A program made the position numbers and the translations under genes. A stretch of DNA of 64,000 nucleotides from Bradyrhizobium sp. ORS 285 (GTDB lineage Bacteria; Pseudomonadota; Alphaproteobacteria; Rhizobiales; Xanthobacteraceae). Location: assembly GCF_900176205.1 (NCBI RefSeq), contig NZ_LT859959.1:4485001-4549000 (forward strand), given 5' to 3'. Of the stretch, positions 46,742 to 56,311 are shown in pieces (the stretch's first letter is position 1; the number at the start of each line of letters is the position of its first letter). The notes below the pieces were generated by a model. The model was given only the letters and a program-made list of their open reading frames with translations, ran no database searches and was not told the origin of the DNA.

Positions 46742-46878
46742 CGACAGAGTTCCAGGCAGCGCCCACCGGCGGACGCGCGTTGCGCAGCTTTTAACCAGCA
46801 CCGTTCCCGGCGGCAATTCACAATTGCCGCCCTGGTACCCCAGCCGCCCGCGCCGAAAAACTCAGGAGGATTACGTAA

Positions 46879-47148
46879 TTAGCGGACCTCGAACTCGGCG
46901 CTCTTGGCGAGGTAGCTGCCATGGCCGTTGAGCGCCATCAGGAAATAGGTCCCCGGCCGAACCTCCTCGGTCAGCCGGATCCGGAGCGAGCCGGCCGGGA
47001 CCGGCGAGGCGATGGTGGTGACGGGATCGGGCAGTTGCGTCCCGCTCGTCTTGTCGACGAGCACGACCTTGGCCTTGATCATGAGGTTGCGATAGGTCGC
47101 GCTGACCACGCGATTCTCGACTTCGACGAATCTGATGACGGAAATCAT
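46879..47148 (-). CDS. Small hypothetical beta-rich protein
   Basis: An 89-residue protein beginning MISVIRFVEVENRV. It is mostly beta strands, with a C-terminal half (RIRLTEEVRPGTYFLMALNGHGSYLAKSAEFEVR) that reads like a small Ig-like or adhesive domain. It has no signal peptide or cysteine. It lies upstream of ccmI on the same strand, 137 bp from it. Family not recognised. Confidence 0.6.
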   Translation of the reverse strand: MISVIRFVEVENRVVSATYRNLMIKAKVVLVDKTSGTQLPDPVTTIASPVPAGSLRIRLTEEVRPGTYFLMALNGHGSYLAKSAEFEVR

Positions 47149-47252
47149 GGTCTTGATGAAAAAGATGGAACCGGCGGGAACCTATGCATGCCCCCGTGTG
47201 GGGTCAACCTAAAATTGCACAATCGAAAACGTCGACAGAATAGCAGAAAAAC

Positions 47253-48722
47253 TCAGCCGGCGCGCGAGGATTTTCGCTCGCCGTTCATTGCATTCTCGGC
47301 CGCCCGGCTCATCAATTGGGCGTAGTCGTTGCCGAACAGAACATGGCAGAAGCGGATCGCCGCCGACACCTGGGACTGTCGATAGGCGCGTGCCCGAGCA
47401 TCGCCCGAGCGCAGCGACTGCACCAGCGCTTCCGTAGCCTTTTCGACATATTGCTGCAGGTCGGTATAGGTCCGCAGCGTGACCTCGTTGATCGCGAGCT
47501 CGCTGGCATAGTTGCGGCACACCGCGACGAACTCGATCAGCGCCGCGACCTCCTCGACCTCGCTGGCATCGACGCCCGCGCCGGCCGGAATGTCCTTGTC
47601 GGCGCGCTGGCGCAGGATGCGGCGGGCCCGGCCCGGCACGCTGTCAATCTCAGATTGCAAGGCGTTGGAGATGTCGGCGCGGATGGCGGTGAGCTGCTTG
47701 CCCCAGTTCGACTCTGACCGCAGGTCGAGCTCGGTGCGCAGGCCTCGGACGCCGTCATGCAGCGTCTTCAACGTGTCGCCGAGATTGGAGAAATGCCCAC
47801 GGCGAATGTCGGCGCGCAGCACCGAGGCCAGGTTCGCGAGATCGTTGAGCGCAATGGTGACGGCGACGCCGAATGGGGTCGCAGCCACGCGAATCTCATC
47901 GTCGGACGCCGCGATCTTGGTGGCCAGTCGGATGATCTGCCAGGGCGCCGCGAGCCGCTGCATCACCAGCGACAGCGCAAACGGCAGCATCGCTGGCGTC
48001 TGCAGCGACGGCACGTTGATGGCATCGGTCACCGAGGCGATCTGGGAGTCGCCGAGCGCGCGGATGATGCCGGGCAGCCGGCCGTTGAGGCCGTCGAGCG
48101 CCTCGCGATTCTGCAGCACCAGCGCGATCGGCAGCAGGTCCTCGATCACGCTGGGCGCACCGATGCGGGCGAGCAGGCGCTGGCGGTCGCCGGTCGCATT
48201 GGGACCGACCAGCTTCATCAAGGCCTCGGCGGCGGCGAGCTGCAGCTTGCGGGCGGCCATCTCGACCTCGCGCGAGCTGTCGCTGCCGGCCGACATCGCG
48301 GCCTCGAAGTCCGCATAGCGCTCGGGCGCGCCTTCGCGGCCGAGCCACTGCCAGACGGCCAGCAGCGAGGCGCGGCGGATCTGACCGGGCCGGAGAGAAC
48401 CGGTGGAATCGGTGAGGAACGGCTCGAGCGGCCGGAACAGCCGGCGCGGGCCATCGCCGCTCTGGCGGCGCTCCTCGCGGGCCTGTGGACGGGCGACCTC
48501 CACCGCTGCTGGCGGACGAACCGGTTCGGCTGCAGGGGGCGGAGCGGCGGCGGGCGTTGCGGGACGCACCACCTTGCGCAACTGCTCGAGCACCATCGTG
48601 GCCACGGCCACATCCTGGCCGCGCTCGATCGCGCGCTCGAACTCGCGCATCAAGAGCGACTGCGCGCTCGGCGGCAGCTGCCCGAGATATTCCCTCAACC
48701 GTTCGTGAGCTGTCTGACCCAT
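47253..48722 (-). CDS. Large conserved-looking hypothetical protein
   Basis: A 489-residue cytosolic protein. An N-terminal helix pair (REYLGQLPPSAQSLLMREFERAIERGQD) is followed by a Pro/Ala-rich linker (about 52-85), and the rest is an all-helical domain of about 400 residues without membrane segments or catalytic signatures. The C-terminus ends in a helix with FCHVLFGNDYAQLMSRAAENAM. It lies between feuQ and ccmI. I do not recognise a characterised family. Confidence 0.8.
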   Translation of the reverse strand: MGQTAHERLREYLGQLPPSAQSLLMREFERAIERGQDVAVATMVLEQLRKVVRPATPAAAPPPAAEPVRPPAAVEVARPQAREERRQSGDGPRRLFRPLEPFLTDSTGSLRPGQIRRASLLAVWQWLGREGAPERYADFEAAMSAGSDSSREVEMAARKLQLAAAEALMKLVGPNATGDRQRLLARIGAPSVIEDLLPIALVLQNREALDGLNGRLPGIIRALGDSQIASVTDAINVPSLQTPAMLPFALSLVMQRLAAPWQIIRLATKIAASDDEIRVAATPFGVAVTIALNDLANLASVLRADIRRGHFSNLGDTLKTLHDGVRGLRTELDLRSESNWGKQLTAIRADISNALQSEIDSVPGRARRILRQRADKDIPAGAGVDASEVEEVAALIEFVAVCRNYASELAINEVTLRTYTDLQQYVEKATEALVQSLRSGDARARAYRQSQVSAAIRFCHVLFGNDYAQLMSRAAENAMNGERKSSRAG

Positions 48723-48832
48723 GCGCCGGCGTGCAAATTTCCACGGCGAGAGCGCACATCGCGCACCCCGGCCTCCACCATAGCGGCCGCGGTATTAAGA
48801 ACACCTTTAGGATGGCGGAATTCGCCGGCCCG

Positions 48833-50209
48833 TTAAACGCCGGGCAAGACCAGCTCCGCCCGCAAGCCCCCGATCGGGGCATCGCCCAGGGTCAGGCGGC
48901 CACCATAGAGCGCAGCCAGATCGCTCACGATCGACAGGCCAAGCCCGGACCCGGGCTTCGACTCGTCCAGCCGCTGACCGCGCCGCAACACCTGAGCGCG
49001 TTCGGCCGCCGACAGGCCGCGACCGTCATCATCGACGACGATGCGGAGCATCGGGGAAGCCCCCGCCTGGGCCGGCGGCTGCACCGCGACCTCCACCGAC
49101 ACCCGCGACGCCGCCCATTTGCAGGCGTTGTCGACGAGATTGCCGACCATCTCTTCCAGGTCCTGGCGCTCGCCGCGAAACCGGGCCGCGGGGTCGGCGG
49201 TTGCCTCGACCGCGATGCTGCGCTCGCGGTAGATCTTTTCCATGGTGCGGCGCAGCGCCTCGATCGCCGGGGCGACCTCTGTCACCGTGGACACGATGGT
49301 GACGCGCGCCGCAATCCGCGCCCGCTCGAGATGATGGGCGACCTGGTCGCGCATCACGTCCGCCTGCTCCATCACCTTCGCCGCGAACGGATCGGCCGCA
49401 TGGGTGGTCGCTTCGTTGACGATGACCGACAGCGGCGTCTTGATGGCATGGGCGAGATTACCGACATGGGTCCGCGCCCGCTCAACAATCTCGCGATTGG
49501 CGTCGATCAGCGCATTTGTCTCCCGCGCCAGCGGCGCGATCTCGACCGGAAACTCGCCTTCGAGGCGCTCGGCCCGGCCGGAGCGGATATCGGCAATCGA
49601 TTCGGAGATGCGCTTCAACGGCGCCAGACCATAATTGACCTGGAAGACCGTGGTGAGCAGCAGCACGATGCCGAGCGCGGTGAAGGTGCCGCCGAGGTAA
49701 TAGTCGAAGCTGCGGGTCTCGTCGAAAATCTCCGAGGCATCGCCCGCGACGCTGACAAGGAATTTGCCGTCGGAGCCGAGATCGACGGGGCGCTCGACCA
49801 TGCGCAGATCCTGATTCTCCGGTCCCTCGACATAGCCGATCCGGATACCAGCGGCGGTCAGGTCGATCCCCTGCTCTTCCAGCTTGGGCAGCTTCTTGTC
49901 CCAGAGCGAGCGCGAGGCTCGCACCTCCGGCTTCTCGGTATCGGTACGGGTGATCTGCCAATACCAACCGGACAGCGGCAGCTCGAACAAGGGCTCGCCG
50001 AGCGACTGGAATTGCCGGTCCGGCGGGTCGTCCGGCGTCGCCACCTCGGCAATCAGCGTCCGGAGATAGAGATTGAGCCGGCGATCGAAGGCGCGCTCGG
50101 TCGCATTGCGATAGACCGAGGACAGCACGATGCCGGTTATGGCGAGGATGACCACGAGCCACGCGGTCGCGGACAGGAACAACCGGGTGGCAAGTGAACT
50201 TTGGCGCAT
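48833..50209 (-). CDS. feuQ: FeuQ-like sensor histidine kinase
   Basis: A 458-residue membrane kinase. Helices at about 12-33 and 172-192 enclose a periplasmic domain of about 140 residues. HAMP follows, then His254 in NLAHAIKTPLSVIV, N-box NLVDNACKWA and G box GSGLGLSIVSDLAALYGG. The partner is the FeuP-like regulator 60 bp upstream. The FeuPQ pair was described in rhizobia for iron uptake and later for osmoadaptive/cyclic-glucan export control. Its linkage to the cycHJKL cluster, reported in Rhizobium leguminosarum as I recall, supports the name. Confidence 0.88.
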   Translation of the reverse strand: MRQSSLATRLFLSATAWLVVILAITGIVLSSVYRNATERAFDRRLNLYLRTLIAEVATPDDPPDRQFQSLGEPLFELPLSGWYWQITRTDTEKPEVRASRSLWDKKLPKLEEQGIDLTAAGIRIGYVEGPENQDLRMVERPVDLGSDGKFLVSVAGDASEIFDETRSFDYYLGGTFTALGIVLLLTTVFQVNYGLAPLKRISESIADIRSGRAERLEGEFPVEIAPLARETNALIDANREIVERARTHVGNLAHAIKTPLSVIVNEATTHAADPFAAKVMEQADVMRDQVAHHLERARIAARVTIVSTVTEVAPAIEALRRTMEKIYRERSIAVEATADPAARFRGERQDLEEMVGNLVDNACKWAASRVSVEVAVQPPAQAGASPMLRIVVDDDGRGLSAAERAQVLRRGQRLDESKPGSGLGLSIVSDLAALYGGRLTLGDAPIGGLRAELVLPGV

Positions 50210-50269
50210 GACCGCAAATTAGCGAAACGGCCGGCGCCCGGCCACCTCTATGGCGGGCGCCGGTTCGGA

Positions 50270-50944
50270 TCAGGCGCCGGCGGCCGGCGGCGGGGTCAGG
50301 AGATAGCCGAGGCCGCGCACGGTCTGAATGACGTCGCAGTCGAGCTTCTTCCTGATTCGGCCGACGAACACCTCGATGGTGTTCGAGTCGCGGTCGAAGT
50401 CCTGGTCGTAGAGATGCTCGACCAGCTCGCTGCGCGACACCACGCGGCCGGAATGATGCATCAGGTAGGACAGCAGGCGGTATTCGTGTGAGGTCATCTT
50501 GACGGGATTGCCCGACACGCTGACCTTACCCGTGCGGGTATCGAGCGTCACCGGGCCGCAGGTCAGCTCACTCTGGGCATGGCCGGCCGAGCGGCGCAGC
50601 AGCGCGCGGATGCGGGCCAGCACCTCCTCGAGGTGGAACGGCTTGGCGACGTAGTCGTCGGCGCCGGCGTCGAAGCCTTGCACCTTGTCGCTCCAGCGGT
50701 CCCGGGCGGTCAGGATCAGGACCGGCATCGCACGGCCGTTGCGCCGCCACGCCTCCAATACCGAGATGCCGTCCATCTTGGGCAGGCCGATATCCAGCAC
50801 GACGGCGTCGTACGGCTCGCTGTCGCCCAGATAGTGCCCCTCCTCCCCATCGAACGCACGGTCCACGACGTAGCCGGCGTCGCTCAGGGCCGTGGTGAGC
50901 TGACGGTTGAGATCCGGATCGTCCTCGACAACGAGCAGACGCAC
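50270..50944 (-). CDS. feuP: FeuP-like OmpR-family response regulator
   Basis: A 224-residue regulator. The receiver domain has Asp51 in YDAVVLDIGLP, preceded by the family-typical FDGEEGHYLGDSEPYD and followed by RDRWSDKVQGFDAGADDYVAKPF. The C-terminal winged helix includes MTSHEYRLLSYLMHHSGRVVSR and DRDSNTIEVFVGRIRKKL, very like FeuP of rhizobia. The start is a GTG at 50944 behind a GGAGG site; the TTG at 50956 is less likely. It forms an operon with feuQ. Confidence 0.9.
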   Translation of the reverse strand: MRLLVVEDDPDLNRQLTTALSDAGYVVDRAFDGEEGHYLGDSEPYDAVVLDIGLPKMDGISVLEAWRRNGRAMPVLILTARDRWSDKVQGFDAGADDYVAKPFHLEEVLARIRALLRRSAGHAQSELTCGPVTLDTRTGKVSVSGNPVKMTSHEYRLLSYLMHHSGRVVSRSELVEHLYDQDFDRDSNTIEVFVGRIRKKLDCDVIQTVRGLGYLLTPPPAAGA

Positions 50945-51119
50945 GCTTGCCTCCAAAGCTGAACTGCACGATTTCTGCCCTCAAGATGAACCGGAAGGCC
51001 GTGAACCGCGCATGAACGGAACCCGACCGACGGGGTTACTTTTTGGTCATCTCGGTCGGGGCCGCCGGCAAGGGCCGACAGAATTGAGGCGGATATAAGC
51101 TCTGGGACACCACGATGAA

Positions 51120-51147
51120 AAGCCCGGCCATGGGGATGGCCGGGCTT
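51120..51147 (-). terminator. Terminator hairpin for the small membrane protein gene
   Basis: Arms AAGCCCGGCCAT (51120-51131) and ATGGCCGGGCTT (51136-51147) form a 12-bp stem with a 4-base loop. Read on the minus strand the hairpin ends in GGGCTTTTC, a T-rich tail. It lies 69 bp after the stop of the gene at 51216-51368 and before the feuP promoter region. Confidence 0.8.
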
Positions 51148-51215
51148 GGCTTGCGTGCGAAGCGATGGACGCCGGCCGCGCGTCACGCGGCCCGTCAACA
51201 ATCTCGATGCGGCTC

Positions 51216-51368
51216 TCAGGTGTGGAAGAACACGAACCACACGAGGCCGAGGACCAGGAGCGCCAGTCCGGTGGAGATGGCCAGCATGGCCAGGACTGAC
51301 GGGCCGGGTTCACCCTGCCGCGCTTCGGTGGGATTTTCGACGATCTGCGACCCTCGTCTTGTTGCCAT
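51216..51368 (-). CDS. Small single-pass membrane protein (50 residues)
   Basis: Read from the ATG at 51368 to TGA at 51216. It has a polar N-terminus (MATRRGSQIVENPTEARQGE) and one C-terminal membrane helix (SVLAMLAISTGLALLVLGLV then WFVFFHT). A terminator hairpin follows it. The clean amphipathic-to-hydrophobic layout and terminator support it as a real gene. Function unknown. Confidence 0.7.
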   Translation of the reverse strand: MATRRGSQIVENPTEARQGEPGPSVLAMLAISTGLALLVLGLVWFVFFHT

Positions 51369-51627
51369 GGCGCCCTCAGCTCGCTGCTACGATCTCGAAC
51401 GCGGTATCGCGTTCTCTCATTTGCTGATTGGCAACGTCGCCCCCCGAACGATGTTCCGGCCCGGCCCCCTGCTGCGACCAGTTAACGCCGCTCTCAGAAT
51501 CTGCAGGCCAGCTTGTTGAATCCGGGGGCTGCGATGTTATCCTCGCGGCTGTCAGCGACAACTACGTCCGCAGCGGCCCGGTTCGGGAGAGTCCGCCCGT
51601 CAGTTTGCAGTTGAGTGGAGTTGAGAC

Positions 51628-52602
51628 ATGGCCCCGCGCGCCAATTGGAAGGGTTTTCTGCGGCTGTCGCTCGTGACCTGCCCGGTCGCGCTCTATCCGG
51701 CGACGTCGGAGTCCGAGAAGGTCTCCTTCAACCAGATTAACCGCAAGACCGGCCATCGCATCAAATACAGCCGGGTCGACGCCGAGACCGGTGAGGAAGT
51801 GGCCAACGAGGACATCGTCAAGGGCTACAAGGTCGACACCGACACCTACATCGAAGTCACCAAGGACGAGCTCGAGGACATCGCGCTGGAATCGACCCAC
51901 ACGATCGAGATCGACGAGTTCGTCCCGTGCACCGACATCGACAGCCGCTATCTGATCCGCCCCTATTATCTCGTGCCCGACGGCAAGGTCGGCCATGACG
52001 CCTTCGCCGTGATCCGCGAGACCATCCGCAGCATGGACAAGGTTGCGATCGGACGCGTGGTGCTGACCAATCGCGAGCACATCATTGCGCTGGAGCCGCT
52101 CGGCAAGGGCCTGATGGGCACGCTGCTGCGCTACCCTTACGAGGTGCGCAACGAGGACGAATATTTCGACGACATCCAGGACGTGAAGATCACCGGCGAC
52201 ATGCTGGATCTTGCCAAGCACATCGTCGAGAAGAAATCGGCCGAATTCCAGCCGGAGAATTTCGAAGACCATTACGAGGCCGCGCTGGTCGAGCTGATCA
52301 ACAAGAAGCGCAACGGCGTGACCATCACCGCCAAGGCCGCGCCGAAGTCGAGCGGCAACGTCATCAACCTGATGGATGCCCTGAAGCGCAGCCTGGCCAA
52401 CGAGGGCGACAAGGCGCCCGCCGCGTCCGCCCCTGCTCCGAAGGCCAAGCCCAAGAAGGCGAAGAAGCGTGTCGAGGGCCAGCGCGAGATGCTGCTGCCG
52501 ATCAGCGGCAAGAAGGCCAAGGACGAGCCGAAGAAGGCGGAGGAGCCGAAGAAGGCCGAGAAGCCGGTTCGGCCGACCGCGCGCTCGCGCAAGGCGAGCT
52601 GA
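51628..52602 (+). CDS. ku: Ku DNA end-binding protein
   Basis: A 324-residue bacterial Ku protein: MAPRANWKGFLRLSLVTCPVALYPA is the standard start, followed by the beta-barrel core with FNQINRKTGHRIKYSRVD and EFVPCTDIDSRYLIRPYYL. The C-terminal tail (about 265-324) is Lys/Ala/Pro-rich and likely binds DNA or recruits ligase. Ku homodimers thread onto double-strand breaks for non-homologous end joining. LigD is not in the window, although bacterial ku and ligD are often neighbours; rhizobia may carry several copies. Confidence 0.95.
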   Translation: MAPRANWKGFLRLSLVTCPVALYPATSESEKVSFNQINRKTGHRIKYSRVDAETGEEVANEDIVKGYKVDTDTYIEVTKDELEDIALESTHTIEIDEFVPCTDIDSRYLIRPYYLVPDGKVGHDAFAVIRETIRSMDKVAIGRVVLTNREHIIALEPLGKGLMGTLLRYPYEVRNEDEYFDDIQDVKITGDMLDLAKHIVEKKSAEFQPENFEDHYEAALVELINKKRNGVTITAKAAPKSSGNVINLMDALKRSLANEGDKAPAASAPAPKAKPKKAKKRVEGQREMLLPISGKKAKDEPKKAEEPKKAEKPVRPTARSRKAS

Positions 52603-53056
52603 CACGCCGAGACGATCCCGTCGTCTTCGAAACACGCTGCACCGCTCTCCCAGTTCCCGGCGGGGGGCTGACGAGCGGGGGCTCGCGAACTTCCAGGTCC
52701 CCGCCCCCTCGACCTGGGCAGCCACCAGGCGACTCCGCCTCCCCATCATCTGCCATCTGCGAGCAGCAGCCGTCGTTGCCTAGCCCCCTGGAAACACCTG
52801 AGTCGATCAGCCATTTGCCATCATCAGACGCGGATTTGTGATCACCGCGACGCGGCATCGATGCTTGCGCAATGTGCACATGGCGCCTAGCTCTGCGGCG
52901 CGGGTGAATGATCAGACGCGTGTCGAATCGGTGCGTCTGGTCCGGATGGTGGAACGATCTTGGCGGAGTCGTTTCGGTTGCACCGACGCGGTGTGTCAGG
53001 GGGTGTGCATGTTTCAGCGCGATGAGAGACAGGATCAGGCGCGGCACGACTAGGGC
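52603..53056. other. Gene-free interval between ku and the LysR gene
   Basis: About 450 bp. I see no gene with a ribosome site or family signature on either strand. It should hold the LysR gene promoter near 52950-53050, and I see no strong terminator for ku. Confidence 0.4.
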
Positions 53057-54055
53057 ATGGCGCGAGTTCAATTGTCCGAGCTCTCGGCGTTCGCGGCGGT
53101 CGCGGACACACTGAGCTTCACCAAGGCGGCCGCTCACATCGGCTGCTCGCTGCCGACCATCAGCCAGACGATCAAGGGTCTCGAGGAGCGGCTGGACGTC
53201 AGGCTGTTCAACCGGACGACGCGCAGCGTCGCACTGACCGAAGCCGGCGAGCGGCTGCTCGCGGAAATCCAGCCGGCTCTTGAGCGGGTGGATCAGGCGA
53301 TCGAGAGCATCAACGCTTTCCGCGACAAGCCTGTGGGTACGCTCAGGCTAGCGGTATCGCGCGTGTTTGCCCTCAGAGGGCTTGGGCCGCTGATCAGGTC
53401 GTTCCTGACCGAATATCCGTCCATTCAACTCGAACTCGCCGTCGACGATACGAACAGCGACATCGTCCGCAATCGCTTCGATGCTGGTATCCGTTCCGGT
53501 CATCGGGTCGAACGCGACATGAAGGTGATCCGCGTGGTCGACGATTGCAATTTCATCGCCGTCGCCTCGCCGGACTATCTCGCCAGCCGTCCGGCGCCAT
53601 CCAGCCCCGAAGAGCTTCAGACTCACAATTGCATCCGCCACCGCTTTCCCGCCGATGACACGTTGCAGCCGTGGATCTTCGACAAGGACGAGCAGCGGGC
53701 CGAGATCGCGGTGGACGGCTCGCTGATCGTCAACGATTTCGATCTGGCCCTGAATGCTGCGCTGGACGGCGTCGGCATCGCCTATCTGGTCGAGCCGATG
53801 GTGGATCCGCATCTGGCCGATGGACGCCTGGTGCGTCTGCTGCCGGACTGGAGCTACGCGACTCCAGGACTGTTTCTCTATCATCCGAGTCGACGGCAGC
53901 CGCCGATGCCGCTGCAGGTGTTTCTCGACTTCGTGAAGCGATGGCGAAACGACAGCATGCGCCAGGCGATGACGCCGATCACGAGATTCGGCGGCAGCGC
54001 ACTTGTCGTACCAACGTCACATTGCCCCTCGGTTCAGATCGAATCGAGCCAGTGA
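53057..54055 (+). CDS. LysR-family transcriptional regulator
   Basis: A 332-residue regulator. The N-terminal winged helix is clear (LSELSAFAAVADTLSFTKAAAHIGCSLPTISQTIKGLEERL). The effector domain (about 90-300) belongs to the AaeR/CrgA-like subgroup, with VGTLRLAVSRVFALRGLGPLIRSFLTEYP and GVGIAYLVEPMVDPHLADGRLVRLL. No divergent partner gene lies immediately upstream, so its target is not evident. The final 30 residues extend beyond the usual fold. Confidence 0.92.
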   Translation: MARVQLSELSAFAAVADTLSFTKAAAHIGCSLPTISQTIKGLEERLDVRLFNRTTRSVALTEAGERLLAEIQPALERVDQAIESINAFRDKPVGTLRLAVSRVFALRGLGPLIRSFLTEYPSIQLELAVDDTNSDIVRNRFDAGIRSGHRVERDMKVIRVVDDCNFIAVASPDYLASRPAPSSPEELQTHNCIRHRFPADDTLQPWIFDKDEQRAEIAVDGSLIVNDFDLALNAALDGVGIAYLVEPMVDPHLADGRLVRLLPDWSYATPGLFLYHPSRRQPPMPLQVFLDFVKRWRNDSMRQAMTPITRFGGSALVVPTSHCPSVQIESSQ

Positions 54056-54430
54056 GACCACGCGCAAGACGACTATTTCCGTGGGCAGCTCAGTGACTTG
54101 CCCACGCACGATGATGTGCGCAGCACCACCCCCGGGATTGTTCGGGATTCCCATCTACCCTATTCACGAATAACGTCATTAACAAATTGCCACCGAGAGG
54201 CCAGAAGGGTGGCGTGATCGCGTCGAAGCGCGTGCGAACCAACGGCACGTTAACGACGATGGAGCGGAACCCGAGCAAACGAGCAACTTTCATCAAATTG
54301 AAATGGGCTCGTGGACAATTCGTTCACGCGATCCGAGAGCCGAGCGTATCGGTGTGGGGACTTTAAGTCTGGCGACGCCAGAGGCGACACGCGGGGGGCC
54401 GTGTGGGCGCCGATCAACCGGAGACATAGA
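54056..54430. other. Long leader/promoter region of the porin gene
   Basis: About 375 bp. The segment 54150-54310 is AT-richer (for example CATTAACAAATTGCC) and is a likely promoter region. An upstream in-frame reading begins at 54311, but the porin signal peptide starts at 54431, so 54056-54430 is taken as untranslated. Confidence 0.45.
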
Positions 54431-55978
54431 ATGAAGACGATGAGGGGCCTGCTTCTCGGGACGGGAGCAGTGATTTTGTCAGCCGCGGCGGCTCAGGCCG
54501 CAGATCTTCCGATCAAGGCCAAGGCCGTCGAGTATGTGAAGGTGTGCTCGCTGTACGGCACGGGCTTCTACTACATCCCCGGCACCGACACCTGCATCAA
54601 GCTGGGTGGTTATGTGCGCGCGGAAACCGCGATGTGGACCAACAGCAATTATGGCGGCGCCTATTCCGCCCAGGCCGGCGCGGACAATCGCCTCAGCAAC
54701 CGGCTTCAGACCCGCGCACGCCAGGACCTGAACATCGATACGCGCACCGCGACCGAGTACGGCGTGGTCCGTACCTATTTCGACGCGGTGTTGACCTGGA
54801 CGTCGGGCACCTATGCCGGCGTCGGCAACGGCGGCACCCAGTATAACACCGGCGCGGCCAGCACGACCCCGCTGACCTCCGTCAACGGTCTCAGCAATGA
54901 CGGCATTTCGGGCGGCTCGCTCGGCGTATACTACGCCTTCATTCAGTTCGCCGGCTTCACCATGGGCAAGGCGGTGTCGACCTTCGACGCGCCCTGGACC
55001 AACTACCCCGGCAACAATTTCGACGGTCTGGTCGGCGGCAGTGGCTCCAACAACGGCGTCAACCAGTTCACCTACACCGCCGATTTCGGCCAGGGCATCA
55101 CGGCGGCGATCTCCGCCGAGGACCAGAGCCAGTTCTTCACCAGCAACATCTGGAACACGTCCGGCATCACCTCGTCCGGCGTGCTGGGCGGCGCCTATGG
55201 CACGAACAGCATCGGCGGCAACGTGGCGCCCGACATCATCGGCATGGTGCGCATCGATCAGGCCTGGGGCCTGTTCCAGGCGTCGTTCGCTGCGCATGAC
55301 AACCACGCCGGCTACTACTCTCCGGGCGTCGAGACCGCCGGTCATCCGTCGGACAAATGGGGCTGGGCCGGCCAGCTGTCGCTGTCGATCAAGAACATCC
55401 CGACCGGTCCGGGCGACGTCCTGAACCTGCAGGCGGTCTATACCGACGGCGCGAGCCGCTACAACTTCCAGAGCTTGGCTTCGACGTCCTACTCGATGTA
55501 CGGCAGCACCGGCGTCGCCGGCGCCTACCAGAGCATCGGCTTCGCCGGCGTGGCCGATGCCGTGTTCGGCAACGGCACCGGCCTGTCGACCGTGCAGACC
55601 TGGGGCATGCGCGGTGCCTTCACCCATAATTGGGATCCGCACTGGAACACGGCGCTGTACGGCGCCTATGCCCAGGTTCGCTACGGTCAGACGGGTTCGG
55701 ACCTGATCTGCACCCGCATCGCCGCGACCGGATTGCTCACAGCGGGCTCGACCTGCAACCCCGACTTCAACCTGTCGCAGATCGGCCTGATCACGCGCTG
55801 GGTGCCGGTCAAGAACCTCACCTTCTCGGCCGACGTGACCTACAGCCATCTCGACCAGAAGTTCTCGGGAACGGCGAACGCTCCGACCATCGCGAGCACC
55901 GCGAAGCCGGCCGCGATCTACCAGCTCAAGGACCAGGACACCGTGAGCATGCTGCTGCGCGCCCAGCGTAACTTCTGA
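54431..55978 (+). CDS. Porin_2-family outer-membrane porin
   Basis: A 515-residue trimeric-type porin of the alphaproteobacterial Omp2b-like family. The signal peptide is MKTMRGLLLGTGAVILSAAAAQAADLP. Then comes the family hallmark VEYVKVCSLYGTGFYYIPGTDTCIKLGGYVRAE, with two cysteines. The barrel region is Tyr/Asn/Gly-rich, and the chain ends SMLLRAQRNF with the C-terminal Phe. Such porins are typically abundant and allow general solute entry. A strong terminator follows. Confidence 0.95.
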   Translation: MKTMRGLLLGTGAVILSAAAAQAADLPIKAKAVEYVKVCSLYGTGFYYIPGTDTCIKLGGYVRAETAMWTNSNYGGAYSAQAGADNRLSNRLQTRARQDLNIDTRTATEYGVVRTYFDAVLTWTSGTYAGVGNGGTQYNTGAASTTPLTSVNGLSNDGISGGSLGVYYAFIQFAGFTMGKAVSTFDAPWTNYPGNNFDGLVGGSGSNNGVNQFTYTADFGQGITAAISAEDQSQFFTSNIWNTSGITSSGVLGGAYGTNSIGGNVAPDIIGMVRIDQAWGLFQASFAAHDNHAGYYSPGVETAGHPSDKWGWAGQLSLSIKNIPTGPGDVLNLQAVYTDGASRYNFQSLASTSYSMYGSTGVAGAYQSIGFAGVADAVFGNGTGLSTVQTWGMRGAFTHNWDPHWNTALYGAYAQVRYGQTGSDLICTRIAATGLLTAGSTCNPDFNLSQIGLITRWVPVKNLTFSADVTYSHLDQKFSGTANAPTIASTAKPAAIYQLKDQDTVSMLLRAQRNF

Positions 55979-56006
55979 CGCTGGACGACCGAACCTCCGA
56001 ACAGGC

Positions 56007-56042
56007 CACGAGCTTCCGGCGATGCCCCGCCGGAAGCTCGTG
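56007..56042 (+). terminator. Terminator after the porin gene
   Basis: Perfect 15-bp arms CACGAGCTTCCGGCG (56007-56021) and CGCCGGAAGCTCGTG (56028-56042) with a 6-base loop, 28 bp after the porin stop. The stem is very stable; the T tract after it is weak. It may also stop minus-strand transcription from the pilin gene. Confidence 0.85.
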
Positions 56043-56146
56043 CTTCAAACGGACGGGAGTTCGATGGAACCAAGACATTGATCGAATAAAGAGGTCGATC
56101 GCATCAGGAGATATGAGCAGGCGCGTGCGTTCCGGCAGCGAGGCGA

Positions 56147-56311
56147 TTACTTGATCGAGCTGTTGATCGACGTGAACTTGCTGCTGAGACCAGATCCCAG
56201 GCCGTTCACGGCCGCCAGGATCACGATGCTCAGGCCGCCGGCAATGATGGCGTATTCGATCGAGGTCGCGCCGGCCTGATCTTTGAGAAAGCTCGCAATC
56301 AACTGCCGCAT
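56147..56311 (-). CDS. Flp/Fap-type pilin subunit
   Basis: A 54-residue type IVb pilin read from the ATG at 56311. The short N-terminal part MRQLIASFLKDQAG is followed by ATSIEYAIIAGGLSIVILAAV, where the Glu-Tyr pair and hydrophobic helix are the Flp pilin hallmark. No tad/cpa assembly genes are in the window, so it is an orphan pilin gene using a system elsewhere or a non-assembled paralogue. It is convergent with the porin gene. Confidence 0.88.
   Translation of the reverse strand: MRQLIASFLKDQAGATSIEYAIIAGGLSIVILAAVNGLGSGLSSKFTSINSSIK

Noticed and set aside
54479..55849. 456-codon minus-strand open frame opposite the porin
   Set aside because: Antisense shadow. The plus-strand porin has a signal peptide, family motifs and a terminator; the antisense product has none.
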